Positions 24,518-32,881 of a stretch of DNA of 64,000 nt are shown here, in pieces. The DNA is from Thiotrichaceae bacterium. GTDB lineage: Bacteria; Pseudomonadota; Gammaproteobacteria; Beggiatoales; Beggiatoaceae. The stretch is taken from NCBI GenBank assembly GCA_011391085.1, contig JAABRD010000018.1:1-64000 (forward strand), in the 5' to 3' direction. The notes beneath the pieces were generated by a model. It worked only from the letters and a program-made list of their open reading frames with translations, was not told the DNA's origin and ran no database searches. A program made the translations under genes and the position numbers. Position 1 is the stretch's first letter, and each line of letters starts with the position of its first letter.

Positions 24518-25626
24518 AATATCTCCTTGTTAGTTGAAAATTCTTGAAAGAAGAAATCTATAACAGGCGTTATCTTCTTCTCATTTGAGAAACAATGGGT
24601 GATGTCATCCCAGTGCTTCTCAGAATCTGGAAACCGACACCACTTTGTTATCTGACCCGAAAGTTCCCCGTTGTCGTAATTATAGCCAATTACGTCCTGG
24701 CATATAAACGAAACAGTCTTGTTTTGCGTGCATGTTTCTTGGAATTTGGTTTTGTACTCACATTTCACATTGGACACCTTCTCACGAAGTTTCTCAATGA
24801 ATTTTTGCAGTTTCTGTTCTTCTGCTGCTTTCCTCTGCTTTGCGTCCTCCATTGCTTTTGCTTTCTCTTGAATGAGTTTTTGCTGTTCTGCCCACCACTT
24901 TACGGCCTCCTTTGCTTTCTCCCGAATGAATTTTTGCTGTTCTGCCCACCACTTTGCGATCTCATCTGCTGACGGCGGCTCCTTTTTTTCTGTATTGACC
25001 TCTATTGTCTCGTTGTCTGCTGGCTGCGGCGGCCCTTCCGACGTTGGACCTGCTACCGTTGGGCCTGCTACTATCGTCTCCTTTTCCGTCGACTGCGACT
25101 CAGGATTTTTTAGACTCCAAATAGCAATTCCAACCAGCAAAATCCCAATAACACTTCCTGCCCAGATGAGTTGATTGGTACGCCGTTTCCTCTCAGATTG
25201 ACTGAGACGCCGCTTCCTTGCGGGGGGCAAGTCACTAAAATCCTTTTCCCAGTCAACTAATTCGACACGTTTTACTAGCCCTCCTTTGCCCTCTTGTTCC
25301 CAGTCAACCTTCTCCGTAACCAGTGTTGCCAAATCCGCCAGCCGTCGTTCCAGTTGTACCATCACTTGTTGACGCTGAGTGTCAGAGAGACGGTTAACCT
25401 CAATCCCCGTTAACACCAAAATTTCTCTACCTGTGCGTCCTGACAACATTTGTGCGGCCTCCACACTGACAGCGAGATAATCTTCACCTTGTGGGCAATG
25501 ACGAGCGGCCGTCAACACTTCTCGGATAACTTCTTCACCTGACAGATCGCCAGTGGGGGCCACGATAAAACAATGGTTCCACTGGCCTGCGCGTGGGGTT
25601 TCAGCAATTAATTGGATTCTACTCAT
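24487..25626 (-). CDS. single-pass membrane protein with repeat stalk and Cys-rich tail
   Basis: A 379-residue protein of unrecognised family. An alpha/beta cytoplasmic domain (1-140) is followed by a basic strip (RKRRLSQSERKRR, about 138-150) and one membrane helix (about 153-168). Then come a Pro/Thr/Glu-rich linker, a lysine-rich coiled stalk containing a tandem KWWAEQQK repeat (DNA duplication near 24870-24960) and a C-terminal region with six Cys, probably disulfide-bonded in the periplasm. Its start directly follows the stop of the GTPase gene (TAAATG). It probably works with that GTPase. Confidence 0.62.
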   Translation of the reverse strand: MSRIQLIAETPRAGQWNHCFIVAPTGDLSGEEVIREVLTAARHCPQGEDYLAVSVEAAQMLSGRTGREILVLTGIEVNRLSDTQRQQVMVQLERRLADLATLVTEKVDWEQEGKGGLVKRVELVDWEKDFSDLPPARKRRLSQSERKRRTNQLIWAGSVIGILLVGIAIWSLKNPESQSTEKETIVAGPTVAGPTSEGPPQPADNETIEVNTEKKEPPSADEIAKWWAEQQKFIREKAKEAVKWWAEQQKLIQEKAKAMEDAKQRKAAEEQKLQKFIEKLREKVSNVKCEYKTKFQETCTQNKTVSFICQDVIGYNYDNGELSGQITKWCRFPDSEKHWDDITHCFSNEKKITPVIDFFFQEFSTNKEILCPTNPTTAK

Positions 25627-28515
25627 TTATCTAACTCCATGCCATTCAGGTAACTCAGGTGGACTGGGATAGCCGGAAAGACTTAAATGGGCCGTACCTG
25701 CCTTCTCGTTATCACTGTCTCGAAGCGACACTGAAACAGTGGGTAATTCAGGAAGTTCTTTGGTTACAGAACCTTCGTAATAGTCATTTCCCCAATCATA
25801 CTCGGTTACCTTAATACGAACAGTTACCTTGTCGTAAGGCTTTGCCGACAGAAAACCGCTACGCAGAGTTCCTGTTGATGAGTAAGATTCAGATTTCATC
25901 CCCTGGGCCGCCGCAATGACTGAACCATTCCAAGAAACACTAACATCCATTTCACTACTCTTTATTTCCCAGTCAATTCTCACTACTAACTGGATGTCGA
26001 TTGTGGCATTAGGGTCTATCTTACCCAAATAATCCTTGTAAGCTGCCACCTCCTGCTGCATGGTTTTCAGTGGTGCATCTTGCAGATATTTATCAAGATG
26101 TTCCACATCGCGGTATTTTTTAGCCACTTCATACCATTGTTGATCTTCTCTCGCATCGATCTGACGTTGCAACTCCGCTACTTTGACTTGGCCTTCGACA
26201 GACTGTAAGTCTGGCGGAAACTGGGCATAATCCTTGATGAATCGGTGGGCGTCATTAAAACGGTTATCTTGAAGCGCTTGTGCCACTCTTTCCGCGATTT
26301 GTTGGACTACCATTGTTTTGAACGTTTCTTTTAACTGATTTACCTGGTCACCCCCTGGGCGATTAGTCAGAGACTGGGCGGCTTCCGAGAAATTCCCAGA
26401 CTGCATATTGTTCTGGTAACCTTGATAAAACTGTTCCCAATCCCGTTGAGTGGCTACTTCTATCAGTCGCTTTGACAGTTGTTGATCCAGGGCAATTCGT
26501 TGAGTACGCATGTCCTCGGTTTCTACTTCAAGATGCTTAGGCAACGTGCGTAACTCCGCCAAAATTTGGTTGAGTTTATCTGGGTTTTGCAGATTTTCTT
26601 GCATGAGACTGGCAATTTGACGAACTGCCTCTTCATCTGCTTTGCGAAATTCGATAACCTCTTGTTGACGGGCAAACAATCGCTGTTCTAAGCCCGTTCG
26701 TTGGCCACGCATGTCCTCGGTTTCTACTCCAGGATGCTTAGGCAACGTGCGTAACTCCGCCAAAATTTGGCTGAGTTTATCTGGGTTTTGCAGATTCTCT
26801 TGCATGAGACTAGCAATTTGACGAACCGCCTCCTCGTCTGCTTTGCGAAACGCGATAATCTCTTGTAGGCGAGTAGACAGTTGTTGATCCAAGGCAATTC
26901 GTTGAGTACGCATGTCCTCGGTTTCTACTTCAGGATGCTTAGGCAACGTGCGTAACTCCACCAAAATTTGGTTGAGTTTATCTGGGTTTTGCAGATTCTC
27001 TTGCATGAGACTGGTAATACGCCGAACCGCTTCGCTATCTTCTCTCATCGACAGTTCATTCTTAGCCTGGAGTCCGATAGAACGTGCATCTACCGAATGT
27101 GTCCCATAACGATAGGAACGCAAATATGCCTCAGCATGGGTTGCGGCTGCTTGTAAATTGTTAGTCGCCACCGCCTTAGTTACCAACTCCCACAAGACGT
27201 TCTCTCGACGGTGTTGCAAATCGGCCAAAATATTTTCAGCCCGTTCTTGACTTAAAAAGGTTACATACGAAACCCGATGCTGAAAATAAGAGACTTTAAC
27301 ATATTTGTCGAACCAACTTTCAGCACTTTCCAGTTGTTGATCGGTTACCTGTGGATTGGCCGTCGTTACTTGGTGCTGACGATATTGAACATAATCCACT
27401 GTCGTTTCCGCTACTAACCCCAAAACAACAGTGGCAACACTGGTCCCCAACCAAGTTAACATTGTCTCTTTGCGACATTGTTGCAAGACCTTTTCAACCT
27501 GTTTCGCTGGTTCGGAACCGACCGGGAAGCGGTTTAACAATTCTGAACCCACTTTCCAACAGCGACGCCAATTTTTCTTGGCCAGATAGTCCTGTAAATC
27601 AATGGCATCGCGCCGTTGGGCTATCCAAATAAAGGCATCTTCTAACCCAAAAGACTGTAAGGGCACTGTTTGCAGAGGACGTTCCTCCACCTCGCCATTC
27701 TCTAGTCGCAAAAATTGACTGGGCCCTAACGCACTGACCGGAAATTCCTTAAAATTGCCCTCGGTCACGGAAGAGTGCAACACATCACGGAGTCCTCGAT
27801 GCGGGGGCGAAGGACTAGAACTGAGAAGTTCTTCCAACTTGCTATGTTCAAGTTCGGGATTGTTAAAATCTATCTGACTGTATCTATCCCACTTATTGAC
27901 CAACAACGCCACGGGCACGGGTAATGCCGCGCCTTTTTGTTTTTCACCGCGCAACAAGGTGAAGGACTGACTTAAATTATACAAGTTCTTATGCGCTTGT
28001 CTATACCGAGTCTTTTGCGATCCTTGGTGATGACCTAACATATCCCGATAAGGTGCTTCTGCAAGCACTAAAATGCCATCCATTTCCGTAAAGCGGTGTT
28101 GCAGATTTTTGGCAATTTCAGAACTACTGCACGTTGGATCAATCAACTCGCCTGAATAGTCCACCAATTCAATTCGAAAAGATTGATGAGTGGCGATGGT
28201 GAAATCATAATCAAACATGAAATGTTGATCGCCCTTTGAATTCGGCGGTGGAACGTCGCCGTTAGACAGATTATTAGTGGCTTGTGCCATCCAGTCTTTA
28301 TTGCGCTGTAAAGTTACCGCACGTTCATCGGGCTTATTTTTCTTACCTTTGGTAACTGGCACCTCAATGGGTCGCCAGGTACAGGTATGTCCCAATGGAT
28401 GTGGATCCCGCGGCATAGCCAATGCGGCCAGCACACAAGTTTTACCAGAGGCCGACAGTCCATAGACCGCTAGACGATAGACCTTTTTAGGTTGTTTGGA
28501 TTTGTTATGGTTCAT
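25627..28515 (-). CDS. membrane-anchored TRAFAC-type GTPase with 67-aa repeats
   Basis: A 962-residue protein. The N-terminal GTPase domain has G1 GLSASGKT (19-26), G3 DYSG (119-122), G4 NKWD (207-210) and G5 SAL (261-263). One membrane helix lies at about 352-368. Three tandem 67-residue repeats (about 495-690, core SLMQENLQNPDKLxQIL) and a C-terminal beta domain follow, predicted to be periplasmic. The layout of cytoplasmic GTPase, helix and long extracytoplasmic part recalls TssM/IcmF of type VI secretion, but I see no sequence match to it. It is the core of a cluster with a WXG100-like and two other membrane proteins. A role in a membrane complex is inferred. Confidence 0.7.
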   Translation of the reverse strand: MNHNKSKQPKKVYRLAVYGLSASGKTCVLAALAMPRDPHPLGHTCTWRPIEVPVTKGKKNKPDERAVTLQRNKDWMAQATNNLSNGDVPPPNSKGDQHFMFDYDFTIATHQSFRIELVDYSGELIDPTCSSSEIAKNLQHRFTEMDGILVLAEAPYRDMLGHHQGSQKTRYRQAHKNLYNLSQSFTLLRGEKQKGAALPVPVALLVNKWDRYSQIDFNNPELEHSKLEELLSSSPSPPHRGLRDVLHSSVTEGNFKEFPVSALGPSQFLRLENGEVEERPLQTVPLQSFGLEDAFIWIAQRRDAIDLQDYLAKKNWRRCWKVGSELLNRFPVGSEPAKQVEKVLQQCRKETMLTWLGTSVATVVLGLVAETTVDYVQYRQHQVTTANPQVTDQQLESAESWFDKYVKVSYFQHRVSYVTFLSQERAENILADLQHRRENVLWELVTKAVATNNLQAAATHAEAYLRSYRYGTHSVDARSIGLQAKNELSMREDSEAVRRITSLMQENLQNPDKLNQILVELRTLPKHPEVETEDMRTQRIALDQQLSTRLQEIIAFRKADEEAVRQIASLMQENLQNPDKLSQILAELRTLPKHPGVETEDMRGQRTGLEQRLFARQQEVIEFRKADEEAVRQIASLMQENLQNPDKLNQILAELRTLPKHLEVETEDMRTQRIALDQQLSKRLIEVATQRDWEQFYQGYQNNMQSGNFSEAAQSLTNRPGGDQVNQLKETFKTMVVQQIAERVAQALQDNRFNDAHRFIKDYAQFPPDLQSVEGQVKVAELQRQIDAREDQQWYEVAKKYRDVEHLDKYLQDAPLKTMQQEVAAYKDYLGKIDPNATIDIQLVVRIDWEIKSSEMDVSVSWNGSVIAAAQGMKSESYSSTGTLRSGFLSAKPYDKVTVRIKVTEYDWGNDYYEGSVTKELPELPTVSVSLRDSDNEKAGTAHLSLSGYPSPPELPEWHGVR
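26431..27033. repeat. three 201-bp in-frame tandem repeats
   Basis: Three units of 201 bp inside the GTPase gene, each encoding a 67-residue helical repeat. The units are very similar at the DNA level, pointing to recent duplication and possible length variation. Confidence 0.8.
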
Positions 28516-28537
28516 TGTTTCTCTGTTATGTTGTTAG

Positions 28538-28622
28538 TTTGGGGGGCAACGTGGTTTCTCGTTGGCCCACCCAAGCCCACTTTACAAGATAAATGGTGGG
28601 CAACAAAAGGACGTTGCCCGCC
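28538..28622. repeat. GTGGGCAAC palindrome
   Basis: A diverged copy of the GTAGGGTGGGCAAC element lying between the winged-helix gene and the GTPase gene, so the upstream half of the cluster may have its own termination or processing point. Confidence 0.6.
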
Positions 28623-28673
28623 CCACACCGGCTTCAGGTCAAGTCTATTTCTCCAAATCTCCATAAGAATATT

Positions 28674-28946
28674 TTAAGCCGCTTTGGCCATCATGCGACC
28701 CACCAGGAGTTGCCGTCCCGTCTCCGTAATGAGATATTTGGAAGTATTTTGATTCTCCACCGTGTCCCGTGTCAAGTAGCCCTCTTTCACCAAAGCCTGC
28801 AAAACGTGATATGGAGGAGGTATGGGTGCCACCTCAAGTTGGTCTATATGTCTAACAATGTTATGCCACGTTAGAACTCCATTGTGTTTGGCCACATAGT
28901 CGAGGATTTTCCAAGCGGATTGGAAAGATAAGCAAGCATCGTTCAT
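28674..28946 (-). CDS. small winged-helix protein
   Basis: A 90-residue protein with a winged-helix pattern: AWKILDYVAKHNGVLTWHNI, a recognition helix region PPYHVLQALVKEGYL and a wing NTSKYLITETGRQLL. This is typical of PadR/MarR-like DNA-binding modules. It lies three bases after the coiled-coil gene and precedes the GTPase gene. It could regulate the cluster. No ligand domain is present. Confidence 0.6.
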   Translation of the reverse strand: MNDACLSFQSAWKILDYVAKHNGVLTWHNIVRHIDQLEVAPIPPPYHVLQALVKEGYLTRDTVENQNTSKYLITETGRQLLVGRMMAKAA

Positions 28947-28949
28947 AAT

Positions 28950-29906
28950 TTATTCATCCTGTGTGGTTGGGTGGTACAAGTCTTTGTCGGTAAGACGATA
29001 TTCCTCTAAGGTTGCGGTATGCGTGTTATTCCATAAATCCTGCGCAACGTCTGGATCATCTGGTATACCAACCTTATATCCAAGAGATTCGTAATGTTGA
29101 AATTCTCGAATCTCATGCGTGTAGAAATTGATGTCATAAGCAGTTGGTGAAAGGGTGTTATTCAAGATCATTTTCAACCGGTTAATCATTCTAATATTTG
29201 GAATATAAGGGTCGAACCGTTCTACATGTTCTTTGACTTTTGCAACACCTTCTGGTGTTATCTTCACTCCTGCGGTAGAGAGTTTCTGCAAAGGTAATTT
29301 CAGTTGTTCTGGAAAAAAGGGGCGTCCACTACAAATACCTACGTGCGAACCAAACTGTTTCTGCCAATCCGCTGTTAAAGGTCTTGTAAAACATTCAAGA
29401 GTTTCCTTTGACCAGCCTTTTTCCAAGGTTCCACCCGTGATTTTTTGCCTAATTGGAATGACTGTTGCGGTCATTCTCGGCGCGGGAGGACTGGTCGCAA
29501 AATATTCCTCCAACTTGGCAACTGTATCTTCAAGGACTTGGGTAACCTCCTCATCCAATTGCGCTTTCATTCGAACGGCTTGCCGTTGATACTCTGAAAT
29601 AGCCTCCTCTATTCGCCGTTTCCAACTCAGGAAATTATCAAATTGTTCCTGTGCCTCTTTAAGTTGATCATAAGCGTCTGAACGGGCATCATCATCCAGC
29701 GAGTCATGCGCATGTGCCTGAAGAATAGCCTCTTGACAAAATTCCAATTGGCGTATATAGCCAAGTTGGGTTTCTTCAAGCCATTCTTGAATTTGCAGGA
29801 TTTTGAAAGCAACTGCCTCCAGTACCTCTCCCATATCACCATGGAATTGGGTGAGACGGGCTTTCAAAATGGCGATGGCTTCAGTGTTTCCATAAACCGG
29901 GTTCAT
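28950..29906 (-). CDS. coiled-coil protein with unknown C-terminal domain
   Basis: A 318-residue soluble protein. Residues about 15-140 are a long helical hairpin (LEAVAFKILQIQEWLEETQ, then AYDQLKEAQEQFDNFLSWKR), similar in style to the long helical N-termini of proteins paired with WXG100 partners. From about 155 a mixed alpha/beta domain follows, ending in a region rich in aromatic and acidic residues (FYTHEIREFQHYESLGY). It starts four bases after the stop of the WXG100-like frame. It could be the effector or partner carried by the WXG100 protein. No family recognised. Confidence 0.6.
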   Translation of the reverse strand: MNPVYGNTEAIAILKARLTQFHGDMGEVLEAVAFKILQIQEWLEETQLGYIRQLEFCQEAILQAHAHDSLDDDARSDAYDQLKEAQEQFDNFLSWKRRIEEAISEYQRQAVRMKAQLDEEVTQVLEDTVAKLEEYFATSPPAPRMTATVIPIRQKITGGTLEKGWSKETLECFTRPLTADWQKQFGSHVGICSGRPFFPEQLKLPLQKLSTAGVKITPEGVAKVKEHVERFDPYIPNIRMINRLKMILNNTLSPTAYDINFYTHEIREFQHYESLGYKVGIPDDPDVAQDLWNNTHTATLEEYRLTDKDLYHPTTQDE

Positions 29907-29909
29907 AGT

Positions 29910-30175
29910 TCATCGTGTTCGGTTGAGGTATTCGCGCAACACAGCAACTTGGTGCCCCAAAAATGGAATAAACTGATCGGCGGTTTCTAAAAAATGTTCA
30001 ACCATCTGTTTGGTCTGCGTATACTCTTCGGCAAATTGTTGATATTGCCAGGTACCCTCAGGTTTCCAAGTGCGCCATCCAATTGAGATATATTCTGTCT
30101 CAATTGGTCATTGAAATATTGGAGATGTTGGGCAAAACGTTCAATATCATCAAGGTCTGCAATGGCTTGTGACAT
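29910..30175 (-). pseudogene. WXG100-like protein, one frameshift
   Basis: The start at 30175 has GAGGA nine bases upstream and reads MSQAIADLDDIERFAQ and LQYFNDQLRQNISQLDG. At about 30077-30085 the frame must shift by one base, after which the DNA encodes WRTWKPEGTWQYQQFAEEY and FLETADQFIPFLGHQ, ending at TGA 29910. Together this is an 88-residue two-helix protein with the W-x-G-like turn of the WXG100/ESAT-6 superfamily. As written the gene is broken. A single sequencing error would restore it, so it may be functional in the cell. Confidence 0.65.
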
Positions 30176-30280
30176 GTCAAATTTCCTCAAGTGTTTGTTT
30201 TTTCAACGGTGGTGTTTTGATTAAAGACGATTATGGCTTATATTATACCCTAAATTTGGAGAAAACAACATCAATTTAAG

Positions 30281-30446
30281 TAGAGTGGCCATGCAGTTTC
30301 TCGTTGACCACCAAAGTAGGCTACTAAAGGGGCCATTGTCCGCCCTCTACATCTATGGCATTCCCGTTGCCAAAGACAATCTTCCCGTGACATACTTATG
30401 CAAGATACTCCTGGCCAAAGATTGATAAGAAATACCTTCCGCCATG
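30281..30446 (-). pseudogene. antitoxin C-terminal fragment beside a GTGGGCAAC palindrome
   Basis: Positions 30353-30446 on the minus strand encode MAEGISYQSLARSILHKYV and end with TGMP and a stop. This is a near copy of the C-terminus of the antitoxin at 31410. Positions 30281-30349 carry a diverged GTAGGGTGGGCAAC palindrome. The fragment and the full antitoxin flank the HigBA pair as direct repeats. Confidence 0.7.
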
Positions 30447-30490
30447 GAAAGCATTGCTTTGGCCATCTCAAAATGGATGCTTTGGCTATT

Positions 30491-30943
30491 TCATAAAAAA
30501 ACCGCCGGTGACACCCCAAAACGTTCCCCCAACTCGCAAATTTGCCGGGAGTTTAGCAACTGTTTTCCATTTAAAATCTCCTCTACCACAAAGTGGTCCC
30601 CCAACTCTGGTAAATCATGGGACGTTAACTCGTTTTGTTCCATCAGAAACTGTAACACCTCCTCCCCAGTCACTTCTGGCTTCGAATAATGTTCAGTTTC
30701 ATATTGTTCAATTAGCACTCGTAGAGTTTCCAGCAAACCTATCCAAGGATGAGTTTCATCGTCGGGGACCACTTCCAACAAGTGGTCAAATAAGGCTAAC
30801 AGACGTTGATATTCAGTGTTTGAATGGGGGACCCTCAATACTTGAGACAGAGGAGACCAGCTATTTATCAAATGACTGATTAATTCAGAAAGAGACAGTT
30901 GTTGAAGCGGTGCCACTAGCGTTTCGGTGGGGTAAAACATCAT
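30491..30943 (-). CDS. higA: HigA-family antitoxin (HigB2/HigA2 type)
   Basis: A 150-residue antitoxin. The first 40 residues are a variable helical extension. The rest matches the HigA type with ALFDHLLEVVPDDETHPWIG and the HTH VLQFLMEQNELTSHDLPELG, VVEEILNGKQLLNSRQIC, and the conserved ending RFGVSPAVFL. It follows higB by 20 bases. AGAGG precedes the ATG. It should neutralise HigB and repress the operon. Confidence 0.85.
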   Translation of the reverse strand: MMFYPTETLVAPLQQLSLSELISHLINSWSPLSQVLRVPHSNTEYQRLLALFDHLLEVVPDDETHPWIGLLETLRVLIEQYETEHYSKPEVTGEEVLQFLMEQNELTSHDLPELGDHFVVEEILNGKQLLNSRQICELGERFGVSPAVFL

Positions 30944-30963
30944 CGTAAAGGCCTCTCATTATT

Positions 30964-31266
30964 TTATCTATCGCATTCGGTTTTCCACTGACCCATATCA
31001 TACTCGGCATGAGTCATGACCGATTTAATATAAACCGTTTGAATACTATACAGAATTTTTACAATCACTCGGACTTTGTTACCGCCCACATTGAACACGA
31101 CACATTTTCCGACCTGGTCCACACTGTTTGAAAAGGTACGACGTAATTCCTCAAAATTTTGAAAGTGTGCTTTACTCAAAGTTTTATACCAACGTTCTAA
31201 AGCCGTTTTCGTGGTGGAGTGGTGCTGGCTAAATTCTCGCAGTTTGGCATAAGCAATGACGTGCAT
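30964..31266 (-). CDS. higB: HigB-type mRNA interferase (pfam HigB_toxin)
   Basis: A 100-residue toxin. The family motifs are MHVIAYAKLREFSQHH, LERWYKTLSKAHFQNFEELR, GKCVVFNVGGNKVRVIV and MTHAEYDMGQWK. The start at 31266 (AGGTGA upstream) fits the family; the frame extends 41 codons further upstream without similarity. It cleaves ribosome-bound mRNA. Toxin-first order with HigA. Intact. Confidence 0.88.
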   Translation of the reverse strand: MHVIAYAKLREFSQHHSTTKTALERWYKTLSKAHFQNFEELRRTFSNSVDQVGKCVVFNVGGNKVRVIVKILYSIQTVYIKSVMTHAEYDMGQWKTECDR

Positions 31267-31409
31267 TAAAGATTCACCTGGGCTGTCGTTATCAGGATAA
31301 GAAACAGTGTAGCATGAAAAATTTAAAATGGTCAACAAGGGGTTGAGGGCGGAATGGATTTTGTCAGTAGTTAATAAAACGGAATCCATTTGGTGCCCCC
31401 ATCAACCAA

Positions 31410-31694
31410 TTATGATATTCCCGTTGCCAAAGACCATCTTCCCGTGACATACTTGTGCAAGATACTCCTGGCCAAAGATTGATAAGAAATACCTTCCGCC
31501 AAGGCCAGGATCTGTAACGCTTCCCAATCATTTTCAGAAATAACCAAATGGAGGTCTTTCTGACTTTCCAAGGTGTATCTAGCATATTCTTGCAACTCTT
31601 GCGTGCGGTCGGCTAATTGACCCTTGGACTGCCATTCACCACGTTCAAACGAGTCTAGCAAATGTTGTTCTTCTGAAGTTAACTCAATCATCAT
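31410..31694 (-). CDS. orphan CopG/BrnA-like antitoxin
   Basis: A 94-residue protein. The C-terminal ribbon-helix-helix segment (ALAEGISYQSLARSILHKYV, TGRW) is typical of BrnA-like antitoxins, and the N-terminus (LTSEEQHLLDSFERGEW) is a helical toxin-binding part. No toxin gene is adjacent upstream; that space holds a palindrome. The start at 31694 is preferred because the longer frame begins in repeat DNA. A duplicate of its 3' end lies at 30353-30446. Confidence 0.7.
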   Translation of the reverse strand: MMIELTSEEQHLLDSFERGEWQSKGQLADRTQELQEYARYTLESQKDLHLVISENDWEALQILALAEGISYQSLARSILHKYVTGRWSLATGIS

Positions 31695-31820
31695 GATGCA
31701 CCGCCTAAATAGTTTTTGAGGGTGGGCCACGCAGTTTCTCGTGACTCACCCTATATCATCGGAATTACCTCAACCGTTCCAGTTCCCAAACTTTACCAAC
31801 CGGGCAACGAGAACTTCGAG

Positions 31821-32027
31821 TTAAGCCACCATCTCTGAGTCTGGTAGGGGTGGATTTGACGTTGGCAACGGCTTACGATACCGGGGTGGTCGAGAGACCA
31901 CGGGGCGATTTTGTAATTGCTGTTGTTCCTGATAATATTTACCCAAAGCATAGACATCATAGTTAAATTGGGCCGCCAGTTTGGCACTGTGTATACGAAT
32001 TTCTTCCACAATCGGGTCAATCCACAT
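31821..32027 (-). CDS. small TA-associated protein, 68 aa
   Basis: A 68-residue protein that begins MWIDPIVEEIRIHSAKLAA, followed by FNYDVYALGKYYQEQQ. I recall this pattern in small proteins encoded beside TA loci in cyanobacteria and sulfur bacteria. A perfect AGGAGG lies six bases before the ATG. The C-terminal part is proline-rich and likely disordered. Function unknown; antitoxin-like by context. Confidence 0.6.
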   Translation of the reverse strand: MWIDPIVEEIRIHSAKLAAQFNYDVYALGKYYQEQQQLQNRPVVSRPPRYRKPLPTSNPPLPDSEMVA

Positions 32028-32096
32028 AGTTAACCTCCTAAAACAAATTCAGTCTCTCAGGACTGGCAGTCCTAACGTCCCCCGTCCATTCAGTCA

Positions 32097-32187
32097 AGGT
32101 GGGGTGGGCAAGTGTTTATTGGTCTGCCGACCTCTAATTCAATTCTTCAAAGTGGTGGGCAACGATAAACTTGTTGTCCACCCTACA
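32097..32187. repeat. GTGGGCAAC palindrome
   Basis: Arms AAGGTGGGGTGGGCAAG and TTGTCCACCCTACATAG with an inner GTGGGCAACG. Another member of the GTAGGGTGGGCAAC family, between two small TA-type genes. Confidence 0.7.
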
Positions 32188-32200
32188 TAGACTAAACAAA

Positions 32201-32467
32201 CTAGAGATTAGCCTGAAGACGAGATGACCGCTGGCTAGTCAAAGCCACAATCTCGACTTGTCGTTGTTGTGCTTGGGCTTCTTGAACTAGACATTCGATG
32301 CGTTGTGCGGTTTGGTGGTCAAGCCATTCTTCACCACATAATTCACAAATCTGTGCCGGAACTTGTCGAATCACAATGAGACTACTACCCAAGTCAACCG
32401 TGGTGGTGGTATAACCAAAAACTTTTTGGCCACCACATAAAGCGCAAAAATTTACTAAGGGATTCAT
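32201..32467 (-). CDS. YgiT/MqsA-type zinc-finger antitoxin
   Basis: An 88-residue protein with two zinc-binding pairs, CALCG (8-12) and CELCGEEW (about 40-47), the hallmark of the YgiT/MqsA N-terminal domain, and a short C-terminal helix. It lacks the full HTH domain of E. coli MqsA. Its start overlaps the stop of the DUF4258 gene by four bases. It is predicted to mask the partner toxin. Confidence 0.78.
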   Translation of the reverse strand: MNPLVNFCALCGGQKVFGYTTTTVDLGSSLIVIRQVPAQICELCGEEWLDHQTAQRIECLVQEAQAQQRQVEIVALTSQRSSRLQANL

Positions 32468-32805
32468 TGAGTTTTCCTCGTTTTATAATCGGCTTCAAAA
32501 TAGTCTAAACTGGGTTGATAAGCCGTGATAATATAAACCATTTCATTGCACTCATCAACCGCGGCGACTACGTGCAATGGTATTCCTTCATGCCACCCTA
32601 GAAATAAGGCACTTGGATAAGGTCGGTCTTCTGGGTAATCTCGAACACGTTCTCCCAACCGCAACACTTCCAACACCGCCGATTGTCGAATATTACGTTG
32701 GAGTAAGCGTGAAAGGGTGTGATTCCGCCATTCGATGCGATTTTGTCGCAAAGCCTTTTGTAAGGCTTGGTCATTGAGTATTTTAGGGTTAGAATCGGTC
32801 ATCAA
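32464..32805 (-). CDS. DUF4258 toxin
   Basis: A 113-residue protein of the DUF4258 family (RelE/MqsR-like fold). It has LSRLLQRNIRQSAVLEVL, then DYPEDRPYPSALFLGW and the strand pair LHVVAAVDE and MVYIITAYQP with the terminal YFEADYKTR. Such proteins are predicted mRNA interferases paired with YgiT-type antitoxins, with the toxin gene first as here. The gene is intact. Confidence 0.8.
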   Translation of the reverse strand: MMTDSNPKILNDQALQKALRQNRIEWRNHTLSRLLQRNIRQSAVLEVLRLGERVRDYPEDRPYPSALFLGWHEGIPLHVVAAVDECNEMVYIITAYQPSLDYFEADYKTRKTQ

Positions 32806-32881
32806 TTTACCTGTTTTATCTGGTTCTCATATCCACCGGCTGAAGCCTCTAGTCCGGCGATTATTCCTTGTCTAGTCCATT

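Noticed and set aside
26431-27033. CRISPR or non-coding tandem repeat
   Set aside because: The period is 201 bp, divisible by three, and encodes a clean 67-residue repeat within a long gene.
25627-28515. TssM/IcmF of a type VI secretion system
   Set aside because: Only the layout is similar; no other type VI gene is present and no sequence signature of TssM was recognised.
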